A DNA stretch of 64,000 bases, from assembly GCF_000383595.1 (NCBI RefSeq), contig NZ_KB911581.1:558001-622000 (forward strand). Reading direction: 5' to 3'. Of the stretch, positions 15,788 through 24,524 are shown piece by piece; the first letter of the stretch is position 1; every line of letters begins with the position of its first letter. The notes under the pieces were generated by a model, which was not told the origin of the DNA, ran no database searches, and was given only the letters and a program-made list of their open reading frames with translations. The translations under genes were made by a program, and so were the position numbers. The DNA comes from Streptomyces bottropensis ATCC 25435 (lineage in GTDB: Bacteria; Actinomycetota; Actinomycetes; Streptomycetales; Streptomycetaceae).

Positions 15788-16236
15788 ACGCCGCCGACCA
15801 GAACCTGACCGCCGCACACGCCGAGGTGAAGGCGGAGATCGCGCGGACGGACACGAAGACCGGGCTGCTGCTGGCGTTCATCGGCGCGGTGCTGGCCGGT
15901 GCGTGGACGGTCGCCAAGGACGCCCCGCTGAACCTGCCCGCGTACATCGTGGGCGGGGCCGGGATGGTGGTGCTGGTCACGGCTGCTGGTCTGCTACTGC
16001 GGGCGGTGCGGCCGAACCTCAAGGGCCGGCACGGCTTCCCGCTGTGGGCGACGCTCACCGCCGACGAGATCACCGCCACCCTCGCGCAGGTCGACCGCAG
16101 CGCGGACATCGCGGGTCTGTCCCGGCTCGCGGTCGTCAAGTTCACCGGCCTGCGCCGCGCCATCGACCTCACCTGCGCGGGCGGGGCGCTGCTCGCCCTC
16201 GCGGTGCTGGTCGCTGTGGTGGGGGGTGCGGCATGA
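15784..16236 (+). CDS. PycTM-like membrane protein (Pycsar effector family, DUF5706)
   Basis: Encodes 150 residues. A cytoplasmic N-terminus (NLTAAHAEVKAEIARTDTKTG) leads into one membrane hairpin (LLLAFIGAVLAGAWTV, then YIVGGAGMVVLVTAAGLLLR), a short soluble stretch and a last membrane helix (LLALAVLVAVVGG). This is the architecture of the PycTM domain found in Pycsar anti-phage effectors. No pyrimidine cyclase gene is present nearby, so a full Pycsar system is not supported. Its position inside the transfer operon, overlapping the genes on both sides, suggests a conserved AICE membrane protein with a domestic role. Confidence 0.7.
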   Translation: MNAADQNLTAAHAEVKAEIARTDTKTGLLLAFIGAVLAGAWTVAKDAPLNLPAYIVGGAGMVVLVTAAGLLLRAVRPNLKGRHGFPLWATLTADEITATLAQVDRSADIAGLSRLAVVKFTGLRRAIDLTCAGGALLALAVLVAVVGGAA

Positions 16237-17117
16237 GCCGGGCCAAGGCCGTGCGGTCCGCTGTCGGGAACGCCAAGACGGTGCTTCCGGCCGTGGCGAT
16301 GACGGCGGTGTCCATGGTGCTCACCCTGGCCGTGGTCGTGATGTGGCTGGGCACGGCGATGCCGTGGCAGGTCGCTGTGGTCGTCGGGCTGGGCATCGAC
16401 GGGGGATGGCTGGCCACCCTCGCCTATGACCGCCGTCTCGCCGCGCAGGGCGATCACAACTGGTGGGTGACCGGGATCGGCTGGGGATTCGGCGCCGTAG
16501 CGACCGGGGTTCTGGTCGCCCACGCACTGATGACCGAAGCATCTGCCGGTGCGTGGCTGGCCGTGGCGTGGCTGCCGTTGGCGGCCAAGGCTTTGTGGCT
16601 TGTCCACAGCCTGTGGGAGCGCACCGCACTCACCCCCGCCGCCCTCGATGCGATCCAGGGAATCCAGCAAGAGGCCCGCGACGAAGCAGCTGTTGCCCGT
16701 GCCCGACTGCGGGCGGAAGCGGCCACCGAGGAGACCCGGCTGACAGCCGTGACGCAGGCCGGTGCCCGCGTCGCACGCGTCCAGTCCAAGACCGCCGCTA
16801 CCCTCGCCGAAGCCTGGTCGACGCTGGAAAAAGCGCGGACCGGTGAGGACACCGGCAGGGCGCTGACCAGCGTGACGAGTCGCGTCACACCCGACGTCAC
16901 ACCCCGGTGGGAACTGCCCGTGTGGGGTCCCACCGAGACCCTCGCGCTGGAGTCGGCGCCCGCGCTCACCGACGCTCAGCTCGACGCGCTGGTCGACGAG
17001 ATCCACCACAGCCAGACCCCCGCGCTGTCCTACCGCGAGATGTCCGCCCGCTTCCGCGCCGCCGGCCACTCCGCCTCCGAAGTCCGCCTGCGCGCCGCAT
17101 GGAAGAGGGTCGCCTGA
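16233..17117 (+). CDS. SpdB-like spread membrane protein
   Basis: Encodes 294 residues. The N-terminal half has four or five membrane segments (TVLPAVAMTAVSMVLTLAVV, WQVAVVVGLGIDGGWLATLA, GWGFGAVATGVLVAHAL, WLAVAWLPLAAKALWLV). The second half is a long Ala/Glu/Arg-rich coiled coil (EARDEAAVARARLRAEAATE) and a small helical end. This resembles SpdB proteins needed for intramycelial spread. It is coupled by ATGA overlaps to both neighbours. Confidence 0.75.
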   Translation: MSRAKAVRSAVGNAKTVLPAVAMTAVSMVLTLAVVVMWLGTAMPWQVAVVVGLGIDGGWLATLAYDRRLAAQGDHNWWVTGIGWGFGAVATGVLVAHALMTEASAGAWLAVAWLPLAAKALWLVHSLWERTALTPAALDAIQGIQQEARDEAAVARARLRAEAATEETRLTAVTQAGARVARVQSKTAATLAEAWSTLEKARTGEDTGRALTSVTSRVTPDVTPRWELPVWGPTETLALESAPALTDAQLDALVDEIHHSQTPALSYREMSARFRAAGHSASEVRLRAAWKRVA

Positions 17118-17512
17118 TGGTGGCCCGCGCCGCGTACTTCGACCCGACCGGTGCCACCTACGGCATCCCCACCTACCCGTGGCGGTGTGCCCCGGACGGC
17201 TACGCCACCCGCCGGACACTGCGCGCGCTCGGGCTTCGTCCGGGCGGCCAGCCGGTCGCGGCTCAGGTGATGCGCGGCCGGCACCGGCGCGGCCCGCTGG
17301 TCGCCTACCTCTACCGGATCGACCTCGCGGTGCCGGTGCGGCCGATGACCTCGCGCAAGTGGGGCGCCCTCGCGTTGGCGATGCTCGCCCGCCGTACATG
17401 CCCGTCCTGCCGGATCACCTACAGCTACTGCATCCCGACCTCGCTCGGCACGTGCGTGCCCTGCGCCTACCCCAACCCGCACGGACCCGTTGACCAGGGA
17501 GGTCAGCCGTGA
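17117..17512 (+). CDS. RRQRL-motif zinc-binding protein
   Basis: Encodes 131 residues. GIPTYPWRCAPDGYATRRTLRA followed by LRPGGQPVAAQV matches the RRQRL-motif family found beside spdB in many Streptomyces AICEs; the motif here reads RRTLR. The C-terminal cysteines (TCPSC and TCVPC separated by about 16 residues) form a likely zinc knuckle. The ATG overlaps the preceding stop (ATGA). Role unknown; presumably conjugation. Confidence 0.72.
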   Translation: MVARAAYFDPTGATYGIPTYPWRCAPDGYATRRTLRALGLRPGGQPVAAQVMRGRHRRGPLVAYLYRIDLAVPVRPMTSRKWGALALAMLARRTCPSCRITYSYCIPTSLGTCVPCAYPNPHGPVDQGGQP

Positions 17513-17712
17513 AGCGGTTCACCTGCGAGACCCGCCGCGAGGACGCCGAACGCACGGGGCGGCTGCTGGACGCCGCCGACATCGCGTTTGAGTGCGAGCC
17601 GGCCAACGCGACCGCCGCCGCGTTCGAGGCGGTCGTCATGGAGGGGTTGCTCACCGACACGGCCGTCGAGGTCTACCCGCCCGCCGGCCACACCTACCCG
17701 AAGAGGGGCTGA
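17509..17712 (+). CDS. Small hypothetical protein, 67 aa
   Basis: GTG start overlapping the previous stop. The protein (MKRFTCETRREDAERTGRLL start) is acidic and looks like a compact alpha/beta fold. Conserved position in the transfer operon; no family recognised. Confidence 0.55.
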   Translation: MKRFTCETRREDAERTGRLLDAADIAFECEPANATAAAFEAVVMEGLLTDTAVEVYPPAGHTYPKRG

Positions 17713-17714
17713 CC

Positions 17715-18032
17715 ATGAGCAACTCCGAGACACGCCGCCTGGACCGCGAGATCAGCAAGATCATGAAGAAGCTGGAAGCGGTCCGGCGGGGTGAGTGGTG
17801 GCCGCTGACCAGCCGTGAACGCCTGTCGATGACCCGCGCCATGGCGAGCGGGGCCCGCAGCGTCCACAAGGGCCGCAGCACGGCCGGTGCCGAGGACCGC
17901 ATGGACTCCATCGGCTCCGCCGTCGAGATGCGGCTGAACGCGGAGCTGGCCGCACTGCACGGCGAGCGTCAGCGCCTGATCACCGAGGCCGCCCGCGCCA
18001 AGGCCGCCAAGAAGAAGTCCGGCTGGTTCTGA
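17715..18032 (+). CDS. Hypothetical helical protein, 105 aa
   Basis: Starts two bases after the preceding stop with a GAGGGG ribosome-binding site. The sequence is strongly helical and charged (RRLDREISKIMKKLEAVRRG, AELAALHGERQRLITEAARA), consistent with a coiled coil, and ends with a basic tail (KAAKKKSGWF). It is the last small gene before TraB. Function unknown. Confidence 0.6.
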   Translation: MSNSETRRLDREISKIMKKLEAVRRGEWWPLTSRERLSMTRAMASGARSVHKGRSTAGAEDRMDSIGSAVEMRLNAELAALHGERQRLITEAARAKAAKKKSGWF

Positions 18033-18139
18033 CCAGCCAACCCCTCGACGCCGGGGTGGTCGCTCTTTCCACGGACCCGACCACCTCGGCTCTCTCCCTC
18101 AACTCCCGCCCCGTTGGGGCAGTCAGGAGCAGTTCCAGC

Positions 18140-20257
18140 ATGTCTGAGAACGTCGTTCACCTCCACAAGCCCACCGACACCCCGCCCCTCGACGGCACCG
18201 CGCCGACCGTGCTCACCGTGGTCCCGGACGCTCCGCCGGCGCGGCCGGTGCCGCTGTGGGTGCGTTCCGGCCGCGCGGTGAAGTCGGCCGTGACGCACGA
18301 GCGAACGGGTGCGACGGTGCGGGCGGTGGCCCGGCACGGTGCCTACACGTTCAACGGCGGGCGGATCGTGGCCCGCCGCACCTGGGACGGCAAGACCGGG
18401 GCCCGCTACGAGCGGATGATCCGCGCGGCGGAAGCCGCGGGGAACCTGGAAGCGGCCGAGGAGTGGGAGGAGCGGCTGCAGCGCTTCCGCGCCGCCCGCC
18501 ACCACCGCCGCATGGACCTCCTCCACTCACCCGTGGAGGCCGCCAAGGGCGTCGCCGTCGGCGCAGGCATGAGCATCGGTGTCCTGGTCGCGCTCGGGGT
18601 GGTCATGGCCATCAACAACGGCGACATCGGCGACGTCATCACCCCGCTCGCGGCGACCATCGACTTCATCGCCCTGCTCATCCGGATCGTTCAGATCGTG
18701 TGGGGTCCGGCGCTGACTGTCGGCCCGTTCCTCGCCCTGCTCGCCCTGTGGGCCGTCGGCAGCAAGCAGCAAGCAGCACCCCAGTGGGCGCTTCCCGCCA
18801 ACGTCCGGTCGGGCGAGGGTGAGCCGATCACCCCGTCCATCGTGGTCAAGGCGCTGCGGGACCTGGGGGTTCCGGCGCTGCGCAACGCCATCAAGGAGAT
18901 GGGTGACGCCGGCGCGTCCATGCTCGGTCCGATCCGGATCGCCGGATGCGGCATCGAGGTCGACGTCACCCTTCCCTCCGGGGTGTCGACCAACGAGGTG
19001 CAGCAGCGCCGCCGGAAGCTCGCGGAGAACCTGACCCGGCACGAGCACGAAGTGTTCATCACCATCCCCGAGGCCGCCCGCACGGTCCGGCTGTGGGTCG
19101 CCGACTCGGGTGCGCTGGACGAGCCGATCGGCCCGTCCCCGCTGGTCACCGACGAGACGATGACCGCCGACTACGCCAAGGGCAAGGCCCCGTGGGGCCA
19201 GGACCTGCGCGGAGATGCCGCCGCTCTCAGCCTCTACCAGCGCCACCTCCTGATCACGGGCCTGTCCAACCAGGGCAAGACCGTCGCCCTGCGCTCCCTC
19301 GCCCTGTGGGTCGCACTCGATCGATCGGTGCAGTTCCTCATGGGCGACCTCAAAGGCGTGGGCGACTGGAACATGTTCGACGGTCTCGCCACCACCCTGA
19401 TCCAGGGTCCGACGGATGAGCACGTGATCCAGGTGACAGAGATGGTGGAGGGGGCGGTGGAGGAGATGAACCGCCGTCTCCAGGCCCCGCCCGGAACGCA
19501 GTTCCCCGCGCTGATCGTGCTGGTCGACGAAGCGCAGGTGGCGTTCATGTGCCCGGTCAAGGACGAGGACAAGCGCCCCTACGGCGGGTCGAAGTCCAAC
19601 TCCCGGTACTTCATGGCCGTCCGCAAGCTCCACAACCAGGGCCGTGCAGTGAACGTGCTGCTGTGGCAGGGCACCCAGGACCCCACCGACCAGAACCTTC
19701 CCAAGCTGGTACGCGAGGGCGCCCACACCCGCGCCTCCCTCGCCCTCGGCACCGAGTCTCAGGCCCGCATGGCGCTGGGAGACAAGGCGGTCGACGGGGG
19801 CGCCGCGCCGAACCTGCTGCGTCCGGGCCTGGATCAGGGAACGCTGGTCGTCGCCTCCTCCGGCATCGACATCCCCAAGGGCCAGTCGTCCATCACCGTG
19901 CGTACGCACTACATCGACGATGACGCGGCCAAGGCGCTCACCGCCCGTGCCAAGGCCCTGCGCGACGGCGTCACCACCCTGCACGCCATCGACCAAGGCG
20001 AGGACCGCGACCCGCTCGACGACATCGCCGCCGTCGTCGGCGACGCCTCCCGCGTCCTGACTCAGGACGTCCTCAAGCGGCTCGCCACCCTGAACGGAGA
20101 TGCCTACGGCAAGTGGTCGTTCATCGACCTCAAGCGCGTTCTCGACGGCACCGGAGCGGAGCCCTACAAGTCCGACGGCCGCATGGTCATCGGCCGCGAC
20201 CGTCTCACCCGCGCCCTCACCAACCGCGACGAAGACGGTTCCGCTTCCACCGTCTGA
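18140..20257 (+). CDS. traB: TraB-type FtsK/SpoIIIE conjugative DNA translocase
   Basis: Encodes 705 residues from ATG 18140. Membrane segments lie near residues 140-215 (GVAVGAGMSIGVLVALGVVMA, and VQIVWGPALTVGPFLALLAL). The motor domain follows with Walker A GLSNQGKTVALRS (about residues 371-383) and Walker B ALIVLVDEAQVAF, and QGTQDPTDQNLPKLVREGA is the conserved FtsK-like motif. The C-terminal end (about 650-705) is a winged-helix-like domain that in TraB reads the transfer-site repeats. It acts as a hexameric pump moving double-stranded DNA to the recipient. The repeat-rich region directly downstream is the expected location of its target. Confidence 0.9.
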   Translation: MSENVVHLHKPTDTPPLDGTAPTVLTVVPDAPPARPVPLWVRSGRAVKSAVTHERTGATVRAVARHGAYTFNGGRIVARRTWDGKTGARYERMIRAAEAAGNLEAAEEWEERLQRFRAARHHRRMDLLHSPVEAAKGVAVGAGMSIGVLVALGVVMAINNGDIGDVITPLAATIDFIALLIRIVQIVWGPALTVGPFLALLALWAVGSKQQAAPQWALPANVRSGEGEPITPSIVVKALRDLGVPALRNAIKEMGDAGASMLGPIRIAGCGIEVDVTLPSGVSTNEVQQRRRKLAENLTRHEHEVFITIPEAARTVRLWVADSGALDEPIGPSPLVTDETMTADYAKGKAPWGQDLRGDAAALSLYQRHLLITGLSNQGKTVALRSLALWVALDRSVQFLMGDLKGVGDWNMFDGLATTLIQGPTDEHVIQVTEMVEGAVEEMNRRLQAPPGTQFPALIVLVDEAQVAFMCPVKDEDKRPYGGSKSNSRYFMAVRKLHNQGRAVNVLLWQGTQDPTDQNLPKLVREGAHTRASLALGTESQARMALGDKAVDGGAAPNLLRPGLDQGTLVVASSGIDIPKGQSSITVRTHYIDDDAAKALTARAKALRDGVTTLHAIDQGEDRDPLDDIAAVVGDASRVLTQDVLKRLATLNGDAYGKWSFIDLKRVLDGTGAEPYKSDGRMVIGRDRLTRALTNRDEDGSASTV

Positions 20258-20280
20258 CGGCAGGGAGCGCACCCCTCGCG

Positions 20281-20443
20281 GGTCAGGGAGGCAGGGAGAA
20301 CTCCCTGACCCCCTCTCTGACCCGCCTCCCTGCCCTTGACCTGCGCGAATGATCAGTCAGGGAGGCAGGGAGGACCGCAGGTCAGCACCCCTGAAACCCC
20401 CTCCACACGCCACCCCGCAGGGGGTGTATCCGCCTCCCTGACC
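20281..20443. repeat. Repeat cluster downstream of traB, candidate clt transfer site
   Basis: GGTCAGGGAG at 20281-20290 is inverted at 20301-20310 (CTCCCTGACC). TCAGGGAGGCAGGGAG occurs at 20283-20298 and 20357-20372, with complementary copies (GCCTCCCTG at 20324, CCTCCCTGACC at 20433-20443). TraB proteins bind short repeats in a noncoding clt locus next to traB. The motif TTGACCTGCGCGAA (20336-20349) recurs in nearly the same form at the origin region. Confidence 0.65.
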
Positions 20444-20464
20444 TACCGCCGGAAGGAATTCCGC

Positions 20465-20923
20465 ATGTACCCCAAGATTGGTCGCCACGCGCCCGCACAG
20501 CGGGCCGTGGAAGTCCACCACCCCACCCCCATCACCCCCGCCGTACCGGCGCCGCTCGTGGCCGTGCAGCCGGGGACCGTCCCGGCGGTGGCGAGCATCG
20601 TCCTCCCCGACGGGCGGGTCGTCACCGGCTACGTCATCGATCACGCCCGCCCGGAACCGGTGGCCGCCAAGCCCGCAGTCTCCCGCGCGGCCGTGAACGT
20701 CGCGCTCGGAGGAGTCGGGTTCCTCGCCGTGTGCGGCGGGCTGCTGCTGCTCACCACGTTCATCACCGCGCTCACGGCGCTGATCACTCAGCTCATCACC
20801 CTCGCCGCCGTCCTCTTCGGCGGATACGTCGCCGTGCAGATCTTCAAGGGCGGCCACGGCGAGGGCGGGACCACGGTCAACATCCGCAAGGCCGTGATCA
20901 AACGCAACCGCTTCTACCGGTAG
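20465..20923 (+). CDS. SpdB2/SpdD-like membrane protein
   Basis: Encodes 152 residues. A Pro/Ala/Val-rich soluble N-terminus is followed by a hydrophobic region of two helices (VALGGVGFLAVCGGLLLLTT and ALITQLITLAAVLFGGYVAV), then a basic tail (NIRKAVIKRNRFYR). This matches small spread proteins encoded downstream of traB. The ATG at 20465 has a CCGGAAGGAA ribosome-binding site just after the repeat cluster. Confidence 0.65.
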   Translation: MYPKIGRHAPAQRAVEVHHPTPITPAVPAPLVAVQPGTVPAVASIVLPDGRVVTGYVIDHARPEPVAAKPAVSRAAVNVALGGVGFLAVCGGLLLLTTFITALTALITQLITLAAVLFGGYVAVQIFKGGHGEGGTTVNIRKAVIKRNRFYR

Positions 20924-20930
20924 CTACGCC

Positions 20931-20971
20931 AAGGGCGACCCCCCATTCCGCCAAGAACCGGGGTCGCCCTT
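20931..20971. terminator. 12-bp hairpin terminator after the transfer genes
   Basis: AAGGGCGACCCC pairs with GGGGTCGCCCTT. It separates the transfer operon from the methyltransferase and replication operon. Confidence 0.8.
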
Positions 20972-21011
20972 GTCCCACCAGTCACCATCGAGGAACTGGA
21001 GATCTCCCAGC

Positions 21012-21752
21012 ATGACGCAACCCACCGACATCCGGCGAGTGCCGGGCGCGTTCCGGCCCTTCCGGGTCCTGGACGCCTACTCCTGCATCGGCGGCGCCAC
21101 CGAGGGACTGCGCGCCGCGTTCGGCCCCGACTGCCACATCACCGGCGTGGACATCGAAACCCAACCCGACTACCGGGGCGACGACTTCCACCAGGGCGAC
21201 GCCGTCGCCTTCATCCTCGCCCACGGCCACCGCTTCGACTTCATCCACACCTCCCCGCCCTGCCAGGGCGAGGGCGCCCCGACGAAGGGCACCAACGCCG
21301 TCCGCAACGCCGCGATCGGCCGGACCTACCCCCGGCTCATCGCCCCGACCCGCGCCGCGCTGGAGACCACCGGCCGGCCGTACGTGATCGAGAACGTGGC
21401 CGGCTCCGAGGTCCGCAAGGACATCCGCCTGTGCGGGGAAATGTTCGGCCTCGCCGTGATCATGCACCGTTACTTCGAACTGGGCCGGTGGACGACTGCA
21501 CGGCCGGCCCACCCTCGCCATCGGGGCAGGGTGCGCGGGTGGCGGCACGGCGAGTACTTCGACGGGCCGTACGTGGCCGCCTACGGCAAGGGCGGCGGCA
21601 AAGCCACCGTGGAGGAGATCCGCGACGCCAAGCGCATCGACTGGTCGACCGACCACCTGCGTCTGCGCGAGGCTCTGCCGCCCGCCTACACCGAGTGGAT
21701 CGGCCGCGCCTACCTCGCCACCCTCGCCCCCGCGTCGGGGGTGGCCGCGTGA
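21012..21752 (+). CDS. C5-type cytosine DNA methyltransferase-like protein
   Basis: Encodes 246 residues. Motif I is LDAYSCIGGATEGLRAAFG, motif II VDIETQPDYRGDDF, the catalytic Cys lies in HTSPPCQGE (about residues 80-86), and YVIENVAGS is the ENV motif. It is shorter than restriction-linked enzymes (300-400 residues) and the target-recognition region is small, as in phage and AICE methyltransferases. No cognate endonuclease is adjacent. It may protect the element from host restriction during transfer. It overlaps the Prim-Pol gene by four bases. Confidence 0.83.
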   Translation: MTQPTDIRRVPGAFRPFRVLDAYSCIGGATEGLRAAFGPDCHITGVDIETQPDYRGDDFHQGDAVAFILAHGHRFDFIHTSPPCQGEGAPTKGTNAVRNAAIGRTYPRLIAPTRAALETTGRPYVIENVAGSEVRKDIRLCGEMFGLAVIMHRYFELGRWTTARPAHPRHRGRVRGWRHGEYFDGPYVAAYGKGGGKATVEEIRDAKRIDWSTDHLRLREALPPAYTEWIGRAYLATLAPASGVAA

Positions 21753-22621
21753 ACGCCGCCGCGCCCCTGCTGGACACCGCGCTCATGCTGGCCGCGCACG
21801 GTATCCCGCCCCTGCCCCTGCGGGCGGGGAAGGTGCCGTTCGGCAACTGCCCCGACTGCACCGGCAACGCGTGCGGCGGCCGGCCGAACATGAAGACCCC
21901 CGGCCCCTGCCGCTGCCCCCGCGTCTGTCACGCGTGGGCCGCCGCCACCACGGCCCAGGACATCCTCACCTCCCCGCCGTGGGCGTCCGCGTGGCGCAGT
22001 GCCGCCGCTGTCGCCTACCACCCCGGCGGCGCCGGTGTGACCGTGGTCGACCTGGACAACCCGGCCGCCGTCGCCTGGGCCCACACCGCCCTGCCCACCA
22101 CTCTCACCGTGACCACCACACGCGGTGAGCACTGGATCTACCGGGGCGCGATGGGGTCGGCGAACCACGTCCGCCCCGGTGTCGATGTGAAGTCCCACAT
22201 GCAGTACGCCCGTTGGTTGGGCCACGGCACCGGCCGCATGACCGTGCTCCCGGCGGTCGTCCGCGCGCTGGTCGTGAAGGAAGACACCACCCCCGCCCGG
22301 GGAGGGGTGGTGTCTTCCATCCGCGCCCCGTGGGACCGCAGCGTGGCCACGGGGTGCCGGCACACCAAGCAGTTCGTCCGCACCGGTCTCGAACGCGGCC
22401 TCGCCCTCGTACGGGCCCGCACCGAATCCGGCGCCGGATCTCAGGCGTTCGGCGCCGCCCGCTTCCTCGCCGTCCAGCACGCACAGTGCCCCGGCCCGTG
22501 CGCGCTGCACGTCCTCGGAGAGGAGATCGTGGCCGCCGCCGTCGCCGTGGGCGTCCCCGAGGGCTACGCCCGTCGCGCGGTCGCCAATGGCCTTGAGACG
22601 GCCGTAGGGCATGCGGCATGA
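21749..22621 (+). CDS. Bifunctional DNA primase/polymerase (Prim-Pol)
   Basis: Encodes 290 residues from a GTG overlapping the methyltransferase stop. The N-terminus shows the Prim-Pol pattern: GIPPLPLRAGKVP, a Cys-rich insert (NCPDCTGNACGG, CRCPRVCHAW), metal-binding acidic residues in VTVVDLDNP and a His in RGEHWIYR. Such enzymes prime and replicate AICE DNA in the RepAM-like class, together with the downstream DUF3987 protein. This is a different replication class from AICE1. Confidence 0.83.
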   Translation: MNAAAPLLDTALMLAAHGIPPLPLRAGKVPFGNCPDCTGNACGGRPNMKTPGPCRCPRVCHAWAAATTAQDILTSPPWASAWRSAAAVAYHPGGAGVTVVDLDNPAAVAWAHTALPTTLTVTTTRGEHWIYRGAMGSANHVRPGVDVKSHMQYARWLGHGTGRMTVLPAVVRALVVKEDTTPARGGVVSSIRAPWDRSVATGCRHTKQFVRTGLERGLALVRARTESGAGSQAFGAARFLAVQHAQCPGPCALHVLGEEIVAAAVAVGVPEGYARRAVANGLETAVGHAA

Positions 22622-22962
22622 ACAAAGCACTCCGAACCCCCATGAACAGCCCTCAGAGCGCCATACAGCTCCCGACGCGGCCGACCGTGGGCGAAGCGAA
22701 GGTCGCCGCCCGCAAGGGCGTCCCTCTTGCTGTTCGTTCTGACCCGAGCAGGGACGACGGGCGCCGTCCCGTGGCCTGGCTCCGCATCACCGCGCCGCCG
22801 TCCTGGGGCGTCACCCCGTCCGCCCGCTCCTGGTGCACCTGCGGTTACGAGCGCCGTGCCATCGGCCGCGCCGCGGTCCTGCAACTGGTCGCCGCTCACA
22901 GTGAACACCGCAACGCATGCCCGCTGTTGAACCCCGTTTCGGAAGGCAGGGCCGCCGCATGA
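22618..22962 (+). CDS. Small zinc-finger-like hypothetical protein
   Basis: Encodes 114 residues. The C-terminal half has a possible zinc motif: SWCTCGYERR with a downstream HSEHRNAC. The start overlaps the Prim-Pol stop (ATGA) and its stop overlaps the DUF3987 start, so it belongs to the replication operon. It may be an accessory DNA-binding protein; no family recognised. Confidence 0.6.
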   Translation: MNKALRTPMNSPQSAIQLPTRPTVGEAKVAARKGVPLAVRSDPSRDDGRRPVAWLRITAPPSWGVTPSARSWCTCGYERRAIGRAAVLQLVAAHSEHRNACPLLNPVSEGRAAA

Positions 22963-24506
22963 CGACCCACGACGCGAACGCGGATCTGTGGGAAGGGTTC
23001 GATCACATCGAACCCGAGCAGATCACCGGCCCCGCCTGGGACGAACCCGTTCCCCTCCGGGCCCGCCCACCTCTCCCCGGCTTCCCCGTGGACGTCCTGC
23101 CCGACTGGTTGGGCGCCATGGTGCGCGGTGTCGCCGAGGAGACCCAAACCCCGGCGGACCTGGCCGGATGCCTGGCCCTGGCGGTCCTCGCGACCGCTGC
23201 TGGCGGGCGGGTCAAGGTGTGCGTACGCGGGCACTGGCGTGAGCCCGTGAACATCTACACCGCCGTCGCTCTGCCCCCCGGAAACCGTAAGTCCGCCGTA
23301 TTCGACCTCATGGTGAAACCGCTGCTCGATGCGGAGAAGGCCCTGATCGAACTCTCCGGACCCGTAAGGGCGGAGGCCGAGACCCTGGCACGGCTGGCCA
23401 AGTCCGCGGCCGAGAAAGCCCAGGGAAAGGCGGCCGGTGCGGAGCCCGAGCACCGCGACACCCTGACCGCCGAAGCCGTCCAACTGGCCCAGGACGCCGA
23501 CAAGATGCGGATCCCTGCCGAACCGCAGCTCGTGGCGGACGACGTGACGCCGGAGAACGTCGGGACGCTCCTGGATGAGCAGGGCGGGCGGATCTCCTGC
23601 CTGAGCGCCGAGGGGGAGCTGTTCGACATCATCGCCGGCCGCTACACGGGCAAGCCCAACATGGGGATGTTCCTCAAGGGCCATGCGGGGGACATGCTCA
23701 GGGTCAACCGGCAGGGCCGCAGTGCCCAGCACGTCGACTCACCGGCGGTCACGATCGGTCTGGCGGTGCAGCCGGAAGTTCTGGACGCGCTCAGCCGCAT
23801 CGACGGAGCCGACGGGCGCGGGCTCCTCGCCCGCTTCCTCTATTCCAAGCCCTTGTCCCTGGTCGGCTCCCGCAACCTGACCCCCGCCCTGCTGGACGAG
23901 CAGGTCGCCGCCACCTACGCCAAGCGCCTGGCGGGCCTGACCCTCGCCCTGGCGGACTGGACAGACACCGCCCTCGTCCAGCTCACCCCCGAAGCCGACG
24001 CGGTCCTGCTGGCCTTCCAGAAGGTCACCGAGTCGCGTCTCGGTCCGGACGGGAGTTTCGCGCCGATCGTGAAATGGGCGTCCAAGCGGGACGGCGCCGT
24101 GGCCCGCATCGCCGGGCTTCTCCACCTCGCCACTCACCCCGAGGACGGCTGGCACAAGCCCATTGAGGCGTCCACCATGGCCGCCGCCACGGAACTGGGC
24201 GACTACTTCACCGCGCACGCCCTGGACGTGTTCAGCGTCATGAGCGCCGACCCCGCCCACGAATCCGCAGTGACCGTCCTCGCACAGCTCGTCTCCAGCA
24301 ACCCCACGCAGTTCACCAAACGCGAGCTGTTCCGGATGCTCCGCCGGGCCGACTTCCCCGCCATCGGCGACCTGGACCCCGCCCTCGCCCTGCTCGAAGA
24401 ACACGGCTGGATCCGCCAGCAGCCACCGCCCCCGCGCACCGGCCGAGGCGGCCGGCCGCCCTCCCCGCGCTACGAGACCCACCCGCGCATCACCCGCGGA
24501 GCCTGA
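22959..24506 (+). CDS. DUF3987/YfjI-like replication protein
   Basis: Encodes 515 residues. LPDWLGAMVRGVAEETQTPADL and the ATPase-like stretch NIYTAVALPPGNRKSAVFDLM (a degenerate Walker A, PPGNRKS) match the DUF3987 family of plasmid and AICE helicase-like proteins. A coiled-coil insert lies near residues 130-185 and a winged-helix domain near the end (TKRELFRMLRRADFPAIGDL). It probably unwinds the origin for the Prim-Pol protein. Iteron repeats begin 18 bp after its stop. Confidence 0.8.
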   Translation: MTTHDANADLWEGFDHIEPEQITGPAWDEPVPLRARPPLPGFPVDVLPDWLGAMVRGVAEETQTPADLAGCLALAVLATAAGGRVKVCVRGHWREPVNIYTAVALPPGNRKSAVFDLMVKPLLDAEKALIELSGPVRAEAETLARLAKSAAEKAQGKAAGAEPEHRDTLTAEAVQLAQDADKMRIPAEPQLVADDVTPENVGTLLDEQGGRISCLSAEGELFDIIAGRYTGKPNMGMFLKGHAGDMLRVNRQGRSAQHVDSPAVTIGLAVQPEVLDALSRIDGADGRGLLARFLYSKPLSLVGSRNLTPALLDEQVAATYAKRLAGLTLALADWTDTALVQLTPEADAVLLAFQKVTESRLGPDGSFAPIVKWASKRDGAVARIAGLLHLATHPEDGWHKPIEASTMAAATELGDYFTAHALDVFSVMSADPAHESAVTVLAQLVSSNPTQFTKRELFRMLRRADFPAIGDLDPALALLEEHGWIRQQPPPPRTGRGGRPPSPRYETHPRITRGA

Positions 24507-24524
24507 CACAACCCCCAGAACGCC

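Noticed and set aside
15784..16236. Complete Pycsar defence system
   Set aside because: No adenylate/guanylate-cyclase-like gene is adjacent; the protein belongs to the transfer operon.
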